Assembly: GCF_002224285.1 (NCBI RefSeq)
Contig: NZ_CP022436.1
Span: 1,178,001 to 1,242,000, forward strand
Direction: 5' to 3'
DNA from: Arthrobacter sp. YN
GTDB lineage: Bacteria > Actinomycetota > Actinomycetes > Actinomycetales > Micrococcaceae
Length of the DNA: 64,000 bases
The translations under genes and the position numbers were made by a program. The notes below the pieces were generated by a model. The model was not told where the DNA came from. It ran no database searches and was given only the letters and a program-made list of their open reading frames with translations. Below, in pieces: positions 19,301 through 27,298 of the stretch; position 1 is the first letter of the stretch, and the number at the start of each line of letters is the position of its first letter.

Positions 19301-20622
19301 CGAACCCGTCCCGGTACGGCACGGCCACCAGCATCCTGGGGGAGTGGACTGACATGGGAGATCCGTTCAGCAGCGATGTTTCCTGGAACTCCAACAACTC
19401 GCAGCCGTCCTCGGTGATCCCCGTTGATCCAGCGAACGGCAAGTTCATCTACATGGGCGACCGCTGGAACGGCGGATCGGATCAGGCCTTGGCCACCGCA
19501 CCCATGGTGTGGCTGCCTATCCAGATGGGCGAGGGTGGCAAGACGCTGGCGGTGAAGTCCCCGTCCGAGTGGAAACTTGAGGATTTGGACGCCAACTCCG
19601 CATGGGACGTTACGGGTGTTCCTGCCAGCCTGGCTGTTGGCTCAACCTTCAGTGTCAACTCCGTGACAGTCACCCAGAACGGGCAAAGCTCCACCCAGCC
19701 CGTCACCTGGCAGGTCACCGGCAACACGAACACCGTGGGAGTCATCACCGCTACGGGCACGCTCCCCGGTTTCGGTAACCGGACATTCACCCGGACCATC
19801 CCTGTTGTTCCTGACGGTGTCCAGTACGCGGTCAATGCCGGTGGGCAGCAGACAGCCGACTGGACGGCGTTGATGGCAGCAGCGGCCCAGGACGGACCTG
19901 TCCTGAACAGCGCGGCGGACCAGCCCTTCGGCGCTGATCCGGCGACGGGCAAGAGCTGGGGTTACGAAAGCCAGGACAGTGGAGTCTCCGGAACCGCGGA
20001 TGGCAATATCTTCACCACCCTCCGCTACGCCAAGGCTGGGAGGGATCTGAGCTACAAGTTCAACGATCTGGCTCCGGGCACCTACACGGTCTACGCCGGG
20101 TACTACGATCCATGGGCCCAGTGGGACGACCGCGGGGCCAAGGTCACCGTCAACGGTGCCGTGGTGGAAGCTGACCATGACTACAGTGGCGACTACCAGT
20201 CCGCGGCCTACCAAAACGTGACGGTGGGGACGGATGGCAAGATCACCTTCTCGCTCAGCCCGACACGGGGACCGGATGTGCAGTTGAGCTGGCTGATGAT
20301 CGCCAACCCGGTCCTCACGGAGACCACCCCGGCGCTGAACGTCACCGCAGTGGCAAGCACCAAGTGTGTTGCCGGCAAGGTCACCGTGACGGCACAACTG
20401 ACCAATAACGACACCAAGTCAGTCCAGGCCACCTTCACCTCGGCCTACGGAACCAAGACCTTCGCCGAGGTCAAACCCGGTAAGAACGCAGTGCACGCAT
20501 TCACCACCCGCGCCGCTTCGGTACAAGCAGGCACCGTGGCCGTTGAAGCCAAGGCCACGGTCAACGGCCAACCGGTAACAGTGACAGCAAACGCCGCCTA
20601 CAACGCAGCATCCTGCAACTAA
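16330..20622 (+). CDS. Secreted bifunctional galactanase: GH30 + beta-trefoil + GH43 + Ig-like + malectin-like modules
   Basis: A 1430-residue secreted enzyme. A Sec signal peptide ends near ASPASAA (about residue 37). The first catalytic domain (~45-580) is GH30, most like subfamily 5 endo-beta-1,6-galactanases, with acid/base E239 (NPLNEPNT) and nucleophile E349 (SMSEVEGNWGG). A ricin-type trefoil follows (~585-710), then a GH43 domain (~715-1075) resembling exo-beta-1,3-galactanases: LERPKVIYN, ESPAIMKYQGRYF, NNSQPSSVI. Next come an Ig-like domain (~1090-1160), a malectin-like module (~1164-1325) and a terminal Cys-containing beta domain. ATG 16330 is preferred because it gives a clean signal peptide. 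It should act on side chains and backbone of type II arabinogalactan outside the cell. Two LacI operators precede it. Confidence 0.88.
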   Translation: MLSSSHASSRHRLVAALAASTLALGALPLLASPASAAEDLVLTPNPAQAGPSFKGWGTSLVWMANATGQYPEAIRNDLIDKVFGDDGLNLNIARYNVGGGNATDIPDYLRPGGAVPGWWNPNAGLSDQDGPITTNYADRDRFLAAWTGENASDYNLDADASQRAWIAAIKDKVTTWEAFSNSPPYFMTESGYVSGGTDPNADQIKPAAIGKFVNYVKKAAEHVEETEGISFDTINPLNEPNTNYWKTTFGGNGLPNGGGQEGAHAGPALQSQVLTAMAAELAEPGTTTEAKVSGPDETSPSRFLEDWNGWTPETKEAVSQLNVHTYSTGDRLAVRDIAKATDKPLSMSEVEGNWGGDSWNPESIENGLGMATRITDDLRELDPESWVLWQPVEDLYNMELGEKKNWGSVFIDFDCNADGDSVRRLAAGAADPSCRTTVNSKYNTIRNFTHYIAPGDRIIPTSDGKTTSALKADGSGLSMVHTNDSDQAKTIKVDLSKFATIAAGATVTPVVTTQSPSGDPTANALVSGTAVAIDAGTRSATLTVPAKSVTTFVVNGASGVAADAPAVQDGQSYSFVGVQSGRAVTASDGSPKTVLSDSVAGGNQVWKATLIADEDGTTRDRFVLRLADGRALAADANGTTLRTITDEEARTDSSAQWLFSTTDGTSFSLLNAGVHQVLDVSNQSTHEGAWIGLWTSNGGANQAFTLRNASEGTGYNSFRPGQDWRDNNGNLIQAHGGQVVTSKDSEGKTIYYLYGEDRTNGYHSAPGVHAYSSYDLYNWKDEGVALKTLSSRGQIDSDPYFQNLYSGYTTEQKDAVYRDLGTVPVNGETPPILERPKVIYNAATNKWVMWVHADGPSSWSTAQYAKANAGVAVSDSPFGPFRYIDSYRLHKATAGDPTNFAPNNPGMARDMNLFVDDDGTGYIIYSSEENKTMFISKLNADYTYLSASPDTAVEGVDFRRAFVNQSRESPAIMKYQGRYFIISSGTTGWSPNPSRYGTATSILGEWTDMGDPFSSDVSWNSNNSQPSSVIPVDPANGKFIYMGDRWNGGSDQALATAPMVWLPIQMGEGGKTLAVKSPSEWKLEDLDANSAWDVTGVPASLAVGSTFSVNSVTVTQNGQSSTQPVTWQVTGNTNTVGVITATGTLPGFGNRTFTRTIPVVPDGVQYAVNAGGQQTADWTALMAAAAQDGPVLNSAADQPFGADPATGKSWGYESQDSGVSGTADGNIFTTLRYAKAGRDLSYKFNDLAPGTYTVYAGYYDPWAQWDDRGAKVTVNGAVVEADHDYSGDYQSAAYQNVTVGTDGKITFSLSPTRGPDVQLSWLMIANPVLTETTPALNVTAVASTKCVAGKVTVTAQLTNNDTKSVQATFTSAYGTKTFAEVKPGKNAVHAFTTRAASVQAGTVAVEAKATVNGQPVTVTANAAYNAASCN

Positions 20623-20628
20623 CTTGAC

Positions 20629-20667
20629 GCTGGTGGTCCGCCTGATTGGCGGGCCACCAGCTTCTCT
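20629..20667 (+). terminator. Terminator after the galactanase gene
   Basis: GCTGGTGGTCCGCC (20629-20642) pairs with GGCGGGCCACCAGC (20648-20661) with one G-U pair, followed by TTCTCTT. It separates the galactanase transcript from the WxL gene. Confidence 0.75.
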
Positions 20668-20713
20668 TCCCCCTCTCCATCCGGCTGGTGTGCCGGGTTT
20701 ATGTGAAAGAAGC

Positions 20714-21343
20714 ATGAAAGTGAACCGACATAAATTTCTGCCCCGTGCTGGCGCCGTCACAACTGCCACGGCGTTGTTGCTGGGTGTCGCCAGTATGGCG
20801 ATGGCTGACCAAAACCACGGCGACCAGGACGTGGATGTCAACGTCGGCATTACCGAAATCGTCGACGGCGGCGTACTGGCCATGAGCGTGGCGGGCACCT
20901 CCACGACATTGACCGAAGACGGGTCCACGCCCACGGTGCGGCAGTTCAAAGGAACGTTGCCCACGGTGACTGTCACCGATACCAGGGCTGCCAGTGAAAT
21001 CCCGGCGGGTGCCGGTTGGTACGTGTTGGGAACGTCGTCAGACTTTGCCGGGGTGGCAGGTCAGCCGGCCATCAGCGCGTCGCACCTGGGGTGGCAGCCG
21101 CAGATCATCGACGGCGGGGCCTCCGGTCAGGTGACCGAAGGCGACCAGGTGGACACGTCGATGGATTCCGGTGCCAATGCCGTTGGTCTGGTGGACCAGG
21201 AACTGCTCGCATTGGCCTTGGATTCATCGGCGATTGCTGCCGAAGGGCAGTGGACGGCCAACGCGGACCTCTTCCTTCGCACTCCTGCGACGGTGGCACC
21301 TGGCGGCTACTCCGCCAAGCTGACGCTGTCCCTGTTCGAATAA
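20714..21343 (+). CDS. WxL-like surface protein, copy 1
   Basis: A 209-residue exported protein: signal peptide with a basic N-terminus and a hydrophobic core ending at about AMA-DQN (residue ~33), then an all-beta domain. It is a close paralogue of the product at 40280-40903 (shared AGAGWYVLGTS-like, HLGW, VDQELLALALDS and TLSLFE blocks). The HLGWQPQI segment and the C-terminal GYSAKLTLSLFE resemble the two WxL motifs, though the second has Leu where Trp is expected. WxL proteins sit noncovalently on peptidoglycan. The DUF916 gene directly downstream supports the assignment. ATG 20714 follows GAAAGAAG. Confidence 0.65.
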   Translation: MKVNRHKFLPRAGAVTTATALLLGVASMAMADQNHGDQDVDVNVGITEIVDGGVLAMSVAGTSTTLTEDGSTPTVRQFKGTLPTVTVTDTRAASEIPAGAGWYVLGTSSDFAGVAGQPAISASHLGWQPQIIDGGASGQVTEGDQVDTSMDSGANAVGLVDQELLALALDSSAIAAEGQWTANADLFLRTPATVAPGGYSAKLTLSLFE

Positions 21344-21368
21344 TCTCCAGCGGAGGTATCTTCGTCTC

Positions 21369-22433
21369 ATGAGGTCCCCAACCCTCAAGCTCTCCGACCA
21401 GGGACTCCTGCTGCGCTGCGTCATTGCCGTGTGCGTCCTGGTTGCTGTCGTCGGCGCAAGTGTCGTTGCTGCAACCACCACCTTTGCCACCACCGGTGAC
21501 AGCCCCGTCACGTGGGCTGTCACCCCATCGACCGTGGAGGGGCCGGATGGCCGCTCGTGGGTGGAACTCGAACTCGACCCAGGAGCCAGTGTCGACGAAC
21601 ACTTGGCGGTCAGGAACCTCAGCGACAGGGACGTTACCTTTGCCCTCACCGCGGCTGATGGGTATTTCACTCCGACCGGCCGCTTCAACATGCTCCCTGG
21701 CGACAAGCAGTCGGTATCTGCAGGTACCTGGATCTCCATGGACAAGACGGTCACCGTAGCGGCGGGAGGTACCGCCGTCGTGCCGTTCACGGTGACGGTC
21801 CCGGACAACGCGACACCAGGCGATCATGCAGCGGGCATAGCTGCCTCGATCTATTCACAGGGTGGCTCGGACGGGACGCAACTGGGTGTGGAAAGCCGTG
21901 TTGGGTTCCGTGTCATGACCCGGGTAAAGGGGGAGGTCAGACCTGCGCTCAGCATGAAGGCAACCGCGAGCTACGATACGTCGTGGAATCCCCTGGAACC
22001 AGGATCCGCTGACCTTACCGTTGACCTGGAGAATACGGGCAACGTCCGACTTTCGGTGGATCCCTCCACCATGGTCAATGACGCCCGGTGGCCGGCCGCC
22101 GGGACCGAAGAAGCCAGAACTCTCGAATTGCTGCCCGGGGACCGTCGAACCGTCAGTATCCACGTACCTCAGGTGTGGCCGCTGGGCATGATGACTTTGC
22201 CGGTGACCGTTTCGCAAGGGGTGATTGCCCCTGACGGTGCCACCCAATCGCTGGATCCCGTGCAGGAAAGCGTGACGCTATGGGCGATTCCCTGGCCGCA
22301 GCTCGCCGTCCTTGTTGCCTTGTTGCTTCTGTTTGCGGGCCTTTTCCTAGGTCGCAAGCGGCGGAAGAAGGAGCTTGTCCGGCTGGTCGAAGAGGCCCGC
22401 GAGGCCGGGCGTCGGGAAGCGGGAACCCCCTGA
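21369..22433 (+). CDS. DUF916 / WxL-interacting protein, membrane-anchored
   Basis: A 354-residue exported protein with an N-terminal signal/anchor (about 12-38), two immunoglobulin-like beta domains, one C-terminal TM helix (about 308-332) and a basic RKRRKKE cytoplasmic tail. The first domain has the DUF916 pattern: ELELDPGASVDEHLAVRNLS then VPFTVTVPDNATPGDHAAGI. In Gram-positive WxL (Csc) systems this CscA-like protein binds WxL proteins and peptidoglycan. The start ATG follows AGCGGAGGT; the gap to the WxL gene is 25 bases, so the two form an operon. Probably holds WxL proteins near the membrane. Confidence 0.78.
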   Translation: MRSPTLKLSDQGLLLRCVIAVCVLVAVVGASVVAATTTFATTGDSPVTWAVTPSTVEGPDGRSWVELELDPGASVDEHLAVRNLSDRDVTFALTAADGYFTPTGRFNMLPGDKQSVSAGTWISMDKTVTVAAGGTAVVPFTVTVPDNATPGDHAAGIAASIYSQGGSDGTQLGVESRVGFRVMTRVKGEVRPALSMKATASYDTSWNPLEPGSADLTVDLENTGNVRLSVDPSTMVNDARWPAAGTEEARTLELLPGDRRTVSIHVPQVWPLGMMTLPVTVSQGVIAPDGATQSLDPVQESVTLWAIPWPQLAVLVALLLLFAGLFLGRKRRKKELVRLVEEAREAGRREAGTP

Positions 22434-22501
22434 TATCGGGGTGCTTGCCGCGCTCCCGTAAAAGTGCCGGAATGCAGCAAAATACCCTTGTCAAACCACC
22501 G

Positions 22502-22517
22502 ATGTTTACGTAAACTT
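22502..22517. promoter_or_regulatory. LacI-type operator before importer 1, distal copy
   Basis: ATGTTTACGTAAACTT, 15 of 16 matching the consensus, in the 234-base gap between the DUF916 gene and the solute-binding protein gene. Confidence 0.8.
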
Positions 22518-22528
22518 CTTGCAACTCA

Positions 22529-22544
22529 ATGTTTACGTGAACAT
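22529..22544. promoter_or_regulatory. LacI-type operator before importer 1, proximal copy
   Basis: ATGTTTACGTGAACAT, one mismatch, centre 27 bp from the distal copy and 124 bases before the start of the binding-protein gene. Confidence 0.8.
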
Positions 22545-22667
22545 TCACAAGAATGTTGATTAGATCCGGCGACTTTCTGCCTCCACAGGCCCACACTTGA
22601 GCTATCTCACGGTGCGCATGCGGATGTTGGACAGTCTCACGAAGAACCACGATTCAAAGGAGTAATC

Positions 22668-23984
22668 ATGGCTGTAAACCTTGGCCCGTTCCAGGCGGCG
22701 GAAGGCGCCGGTCCAGGACGGCGAACCTTCCTCAAAACACTTGGAATCGGCGCCGTAGCCGCCTCCGGCATCCCCTTGCTGTCTGCATGCACGGGTGGTT
22801 CCGGTCCTGCCCCTGGTGCTTCATCAAAAAGCCTCACCTTCGGCTCGGGTTCATCGGACGAAGTTCCCCGTGCTGCCTACAAGGCAGTAACGGACGCCTT
22901 CACCAAAAAGTCGGGCTTCGACGTGGTGACCAACGTGGTTCCCCACAACGACTTCCAGAACAAGATCAACTCCTACCTGCAGGGCAGCCCGGATGAGTCC
23001 TTCACCTGGTTTGCCGGTTACCGCATGCAGTACTACGCAGAAAAGGGCCTCCTGGCTCCCGTCGACGACGTGTGGGAAAAGATCGGCGGCAACTTCTCCG
23101 ACGCCATCAAGAAGGCGTCCACCGGCCCTGACGGCAAGATGTACTTGGTCCCCAACTACAACTACCCGTGGGGCTTCTTCTACCGGAAGAGCTTCTGGGC
23201 GGAAAAGGGCTACTCAGTTCCCGCTACCTTCGATGAGCTGACCACGCTCGCTGCCAAGATGAAGGCCGATGGCATCATTCCGATCGGCTTTGCCGACAAG
23301 GACGGCTGGCCCGCCATGGGCACTTTCGACTACATCAACATGCGCCTCAACGGGTACCAGTTCCACATCGACCTGACCGCGCACAAGGAGAGCTGGGACC
23401 AGAAGAAGGTCAGCGACGTCTTCGATACCTGGAAAGCACTTCTGCCGTTCCAAGACCCCGCAGCACTGGGGCAGACCTGGCAGGACGCAGCCAAAGCCCT
23501 TGAGGCCAAGAAGACCGGCATGTATCTCCTGGGCTCATTCGTGACGCAGCAGTTCACGGATCCCGCAGTACTGGCGGACATCGACTTCTTCCCGTTCCCG
23601 GAGATCGCCATGGAGGGAACTGACGCTGTTGAAGCTCCGATCGATGGCCTGCTGCTGTCGAAGAAGGGTGGAGAGAACCAGGCTGCCCGCGACTACCTTG
23701 CCTTCATGGGAACCCCGGAGGGCCAGGACGCTTACGCGGCCGTAGATACTTCCAACATCGCGACGGCCAAGGGCGCTGACACGTCCAAGTACTCTGCCCT
23801 GAACAAGAAGTGTGCGGACACCATCGCGAACGCGAAGTACATCAGCCAGTTCCTGGACCGCGATGCGTTGCCGGCCATGGCCAACAACGTCATGATTCCG
23901 GCTCTTCAGTCCTTCATTAAGGATGGAAGCGTCGACGTGAAGAACCTGGAAGCGCAGGCAAAGTCGCTCTACGCGGCCCAATAG
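22668..23984 (+). CDS. Sugar ABC importer 1, substrate-binding lipoprotein
   Basis: A 438-residue family-1 extracellular solute-binding protein. The N-terminus carries a twin-arginine-type signal (RRTFLKTLGIGAVAA) and a lipobox LLSAC, so it should be folded before Tat export and lipid-anchored outside the membrane. The mature part has the periplasmic-binding-fold pattern of oligosaccharide binders (WFAGYRMQYY, PNYNYPWGFFYRKS). ATG 22668 has a strong AAAGGAG site. It leads an importer operon with two permeases and no ATPase. Context suggests galacto-oligosaccharides released from galactan. Confidence 0.88.
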   Translation: MAVNLGPFQAAEGAGPGRRTFLKTLGIGAVAASGIPLLSACTGGSGPAPGASSKSLTFGSGSSDEVPRAAYKAVTDAFTKKSGFDVVTNVVPHNDFQNKINSYLQGSPDESFTWFAGYRMQYYAEKGLLAPVDDVWEKIGGNFSDAIKKASTGPDGKMYLVPNYNYPWGFFYRKSFWAEKGYSVPATFDELTTLAAKMKADGIIPIGFADKDGWPAMGTFDYINMRLNGYQFHIDLTAHKESWDQKKVSDVFDTWKALLPFQDPAALGQTWQDAAKALEAKKTGMYLLGSFVTQQFTDPAVLADIDFFPFPEIAMEGTDAVEAPIDGLLLSKKGGENQAARDYLAFMGTPEGQDAYAAVDTSNIATAKGADTSKYSALNKKCADTIANAKYISQFLDRDALPAMANNVMIPALQSFIKDGSVDVKNLEAQAKSLYAAQ

Positions 23985-23995
23985 CGCAGGACTGC

Positions 23996-24073
23996 CCTGG
24001 CCATACGGTTGCTGGTCAACCGGCCAGGCTTCCCGAGCAAGGGTCGGCCGCGGGTCACACCGCGGCCGGCCCC
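23996..24073 (+). other. Two intercistronic hairpins between binding protein and permease
   Basis: Hairpin 1: CCTGGCC..CGGTTG (23996-24011) with CAACCGGCCAGG (24017-24028). Hairpin 2: GGTCGGCCGCGG (24042-24053) with CCGCGGCCGGCCC (24061-24073). Neither has a T run. Such structures commonly stabilise the upstream mRNA so that the binding protein is made in excess of the permeases; that role is inferred. Confidence 0.5.
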
Positions 24074-24100
24074 TGTGCGACGAATACCAAAGGAATTCCC

Positions 24101-25111
24101 ATGAGTACCACAGCCGAAAAACCGGCCTCCCCGAACAGTGGGCCCCCTGCAGGCGGCGCCCAACGCGGGACAGCACACGCCTCGCCGGCAACAGCCGGAA
24201 GAACGCGCAAGAAATCCAGGAAAGTTCGCCGCCTGAGTCGCAGGGACAAAATCGTCCTTGGCATCATGGTGGGCCTTCCAACGCTCATTCAGCTGCTGTT
24301 CGTTTGGTTGCCCACCCTGGCCTCTATTGGACTGAGCTTCACCCGATGGAACGGGCTGGACTTGGCCGACATCAAGTCTGCCGGGACGGAAAACTATGAG
24401 TTCATCAGCCAGAACTACCCACCGTTCTGGCCGGCCATGCAGCACAACGTGCTGTGGCTGGCTTTCCTGGCCCTGATTGCAACGCCGCTGGGCCTTCTGC
24501 TCGCTGTGCTCCTGGACCAGAAGATCCGGGGAAGCAAGATCTACCAGAGCATCTTCTTCACGCCCGTCATGCTCTCCCTGGCATTGATCGGTATCATCTG
24601 GCAGCTCTTCTACAACCGCGACAGCGGTCTGCTGAACTTCCTGCTCGGTACGGCCGGCACGCCCCAGGCCGTGGACTGGTTCGGCGACTCGAACGTCAAC
24701 ATCTGGGCCGCCATGATCGCAGCTACGTGGCGCCACGCAGGCTACGTCATGATCCTCTACTTGGCTGGCCTGAAGGGTGTGGACCCTGCCCTCAGGGAAG
24801 CAGCGTCGATTGACGGCGCCAATGCTGTCCAGACCTTCTTCCGCGTTGTCTTCCCCGCCATGCGCCCGGTCAACATCGTGATCGTGGTCATCACCATCAT
24901 TGAGTCCCTCCGCGCCTTTGACATTGTCTATGTCATCAACCGCGGCACCAACGGGCTTGAACTGCTCAGCGCCTTGGTGATCCAAAACCTGATCGGTGAA
25001 GGACAGGTGATCGGCGTCGGTTCAGCATTGGCCGTGGTACTGCTGGTGATTTCCCTGGTGCCGATTGTCTTCTACCTCATCCGCACCTTCGGCAAGGAGA
25101 AAGAGGCATGA
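24101..25111 (+). CDS. Sugar ABC importer 1, permease (MalF type)
   Basis: A 336-residue inner-membrane permease with a basic ~50-residue cytoplasmic N-terminus followed by six TM helices. The EAA loop that docks the ATPase is present as LREAASIDGANAVQTFFRVVFP (given here by its ends, EAA at about residue 231). ATG 24101 is the first start after the intercistronic hairpins, with AAAGGAATTCCC upstream. The stop overlaps the second permease by four bases. Confidence 0.9.
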   Translation: MSTTAEKPASPNSGPPAGGAQRGTAHASPATAGRTRKKSRKVRRLSRRDKIVLGIMVGLPTLIQLLFVWLPTLASIGLSFTRWNGLDLADIKSAGTENYEFISQNYPPFWPAMQHNVLWLAFLALIATPLGLLLAVLLDQKIRGSKIYQSIFFTPVMLSLALIGIIWQLFYNRDSGLLNFLLGTAGTPQAVDWFGDSNVNIWAAMIAATWRHAGYVMILYLAGLKGVDPALREAASIDGANAVQTFFRVVFPAMRPVNIVIVVITIIESLRAFDIVYVINRGTNGLELLSALVIQNLIGEGQVIGVGSALAVVLLVISLVPIVFYLIRTFGKEKEA

Positions 25112-26010
25112 GCACCATCGCCCGTACCCTTCCTGTCCAGACCGGCAGGACCGGCAAGACCGGCAAACGCCACTATGGCACTCACATCTTCCTCATCGTT
25201 ATGGCCGCCATCTGGTTGGTACCGCTGGTATGGTCGCTCTATACGGCGCTCCGTCCCAAAGAGGACACCGACAAATACGGCTACTTCAGCTTCGGCGGCA
25301 GCTTCGGCTTCGAGAACTTCGTCCAGGCCTGGAACCAGGGAGGATTCTCGAAGTACTTCCTGAACTCAGTCCTGATCACGGTTCCCACCGTCCTGCTGAC
25401 GCTTCTCTTCGCGTCCATGATGGCTTTTGCAGTATCGCGGGTGAGCTGGAAGTTCAACATCACGCTGCTGATCATGTTCACCGCCGGCAACCTCCTGCCA
25501 CCGCAGGTCCTTGCAGCACCGCTGTTTGAGATGTTCAAACATGTTTCCCTGCCGTACTCAATGAGCGACTCCGGTAACCTGCTCAATACCTACATAGCCG
25601 TCATCATCGTGGACACTGCTTTCCAGATTGGCTTCTGCACCTTTGTGCTCTCCAATTACATGAAAGCCCTGCCGCAAGACCTGACGGAAGCTGCGTTGGT
25701 GGATGGCGCTGGAATCTGGCGGCAGTACTGGAACATCATCATGCCACTCTGCCGTCCGGCACTCGCGGCTTTGGGCACGCTGCAAGTCATCTTCATCTAC
25801 AACGACTTCTTCTGGCCCTTGCTGTTTATCCAGAGCGGTGACAGGCTCCCGATCACCACCGCCATCAACAACCTCCAGGGCCAGTTCCTGAGCAACTACA
25901 ACCTGATCGCGGCTGGTGCCATGATCACCTTGATTCCCACCATGATCATCTACCTTGTCCTGCAACGACAGTTCGTGGCAGGGCTTACCCTGGGCGCAAG
26001 CAAGGGGTAG
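25108..26010 (+). CDS. Sugar ABC importer 1, permease (MalG type)
   Basis: A 300-residue permease with six TM helices and the EAA motif LTEAALVDGAG near residue 191. Start ATG overlaps the previous stop (ATGA). No ATP-binding subunit follows; the gene is ended by a terminator shared with the convergent lacI gene. In actinobacteria a separately encoded multi-use ATPase such as MsiK commonly energises such importers. Confidence 0.9.
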   Translation: MSTIARTLPVQTGRTGKTGKRHYGTHIFLIVMAAIWLVPLVWSLYTALRPKEDTDKYGYFSFGGSFGFENFVQAWNQGGFSKYFLNSVLITVPTVLLTLLFASMMAFAVSRVSWKFNITLLIMFTAGNLLPPQVLAAPLFEMFKHVSLPYSMSDSGNLLNTYIAVIIVDTAFQIGFCTFVLSNYMKALPQDLTEAALVDGAGIWRQYWNIIMPLCRPALAALGTLQVIFIYNDFFWPLLFIQSGDRLPITTAINNLQGQFLSNYNLIAAGAMITLIPTMIIYLVLQRQFVAGLTLGASKG

Positions 26011-26022
26011 CAGTCCACAACG

Positions 26023-26070
26023 GCGTAGCTGCGGAGGAGGGTTACCCCTTGTCCGCAGCTACGCGCTTTT
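26023..26070. terminator. Bidirectional terminator between importer 1 and lacI-1
   Basis: GCGTAGCTGCGGA (26023-26035) pairs perfectly with TCCGCAGCTACGC (26052-26064), followed by GCTTTTT on the + strand. It overlaps the stop of the convergent LacI gene. Confidence 0.8.
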
Positions 26071-27175
26071 TCCGCGCAGACGGCGGCCGGGCTCCCTCAG
26101 GGGGAGCGGCAGTGCTCTTGCGCACCACCATGCTGGTAGGCACGGTGGTGAAATCGTCCACCGAACCGGTGCCGGCAATCTGCTGAAGCAGGTTTTCGAT
26201 GCTCAGGTGGCCCACGGCGTAGAAATCCTGGTGGATTGTTGTCAGTGGCGGCCAGAAGGACGTGGACTCGTCCAGGTCGTCGAATCCAACAATGCTGACA
26301 TCTTCGGGAATGCGGCGACCCTGTTCATGCAGGGCACGCATCGCTCCCAAGGCCATTTGGTCGTTGGCGGCAAAAATGGCCGTGACATCCGGGTTGCCCG
26401 CAAGCTCGAGACCGATTTGGTAGCCGGATTCGGTGGACCAGTCGCCATGGGGGACCGAAGGGGCCTCAATACCGGCGTCCTTGAGCGTCCGCCTCCATGA
26501 TTCTTCCCGGTGCGTCGCCGAGAAGGACGTGGTGGGTCCACCGATATGCCACACCCGTTGGTGGCCAAGGTCCAGAAGGTGCTGGGTCGCAATGCGTGCA
26601 CCCTGTGCCTGGTCAGTATCCACCATGGGGTAGCCAAAACCGGCGTTGGAATCGATGACTACGGCCGGGAGGTCCTCCGGAAGCGTTATGTCAGCGTCAT
26701 CCAAAAGGTGGGCTTCGAAGATGACAACCACACCGTCGACCTGCTGCTCCCGCAGTCTTTCGTAGGCCCCGGACACGGTTCCGGTGGTGGGGTCCTGCAC
26801 GGGGATGAGCGTCACTGAATAGCCCGCCTGCGAGGCAGCCGTGGCGATGGCGTCCAAGGTTCGCATGTTGCCGAAGCTGGAGAGGGTGAACATGATGACA
26901 CCGATGGATTTGAACTGGCCGCTCTTGAGCGCACGTGCGGCCCTGTTGGGCCGGTAGCCAAGTTCCTTCATGGCGTCGAGAACCCTGTTCTTAGTGGATT
27001 CTTCGACATTGGTGAGTCCGTTGGAAACCCGGGAAACGGTTTGGGCGGAGACGCCTGCGGCCTTTGCCACGTCCCCGATGGACGGCCCCCTGGTGGCGCG
27101 CTTTTTGGCCGCGAGCTTCCGGGACTCCTTGGACGGTCCCGCCGGAGTCCCGATGATTGTGTTCTCCTGATCCAT
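26042..27175 (-). CDS. LacI-family repressor 1
   Basis: A 377-residue regulator. The DNA-binding helix-turn-helix reads GPSIGDVAKAAGVSAQTVSRV, with hinge RPNRAARALKSG, and a periplasmic-binding-fold ligand domain follows. The ~28-residue basic/hydrophilic leader before the HTH is longer than usual. ATG 27175 is preferred (AGGTG upstream) to GTG 27181. Operator 27174-27189 covers the ribosome site and start, so autorepression is likely. It is a close paralogue of the protein at 31087-32178, with the same HTH, so both should bind the same palindrome. The inducer is probably a galactan-derived sugar. Confidence 0.9.
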   Translation of the reverse strand: MDQENTIIGTPAGPSKESRKLAAKKRATRGPSIGDVAKAAGVSAQTVSRVSNGLTNVEESTKNRVLDAMKELGYRPNRAARALKSGQFKSIGVIMFTLSSFGNMRTLDAIATAASQAGYSVTLIPVQDPTTGTVSGAYERLREQQVDGVVVIFEAHLLDDADITLPEDLPAVVIDSNAGFGYPMVDTDQAQGARIATQHLLDLGHQRVWHIGGPTTSFSATHREESWRRTLKDAGIEAPSVPHGDWSTESGYQIGLELAGNPDVTAIFAANDQMALGAMRALHEQGRRIPEDVSIVGFDDLDESTSFWPPLTTIHQDFYAVGHLSIENLLQQIAGTGSVDDFTTVPTSMVVRKSTAAPPEGARPPSARKKRVAADKG

Positions 27176-27189
27176 GTTCACCTAAACAA
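27174..27189. promoter_or_regulatory. LacI-type operator over the lacI-1 start
   Basis: ATGTTCACCTAAACAA, 13 of 16 matching the consensus. The CACCT centre is the complement of the AGGTG ribosome site, which explains the deviation from CACGT. Confidence 0.65.
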
Positions 27190-27298
27190 AGGTACTGTCA
27201 CTTTCAGTCCCGTTTGCGTAGATATTTCCAAGTGTTGCCAAAAGGCTTCCAGTGCCGGAACGGCCGGGAGGTCGGCGCTGGCGGAAGGAAGGGGTTGT

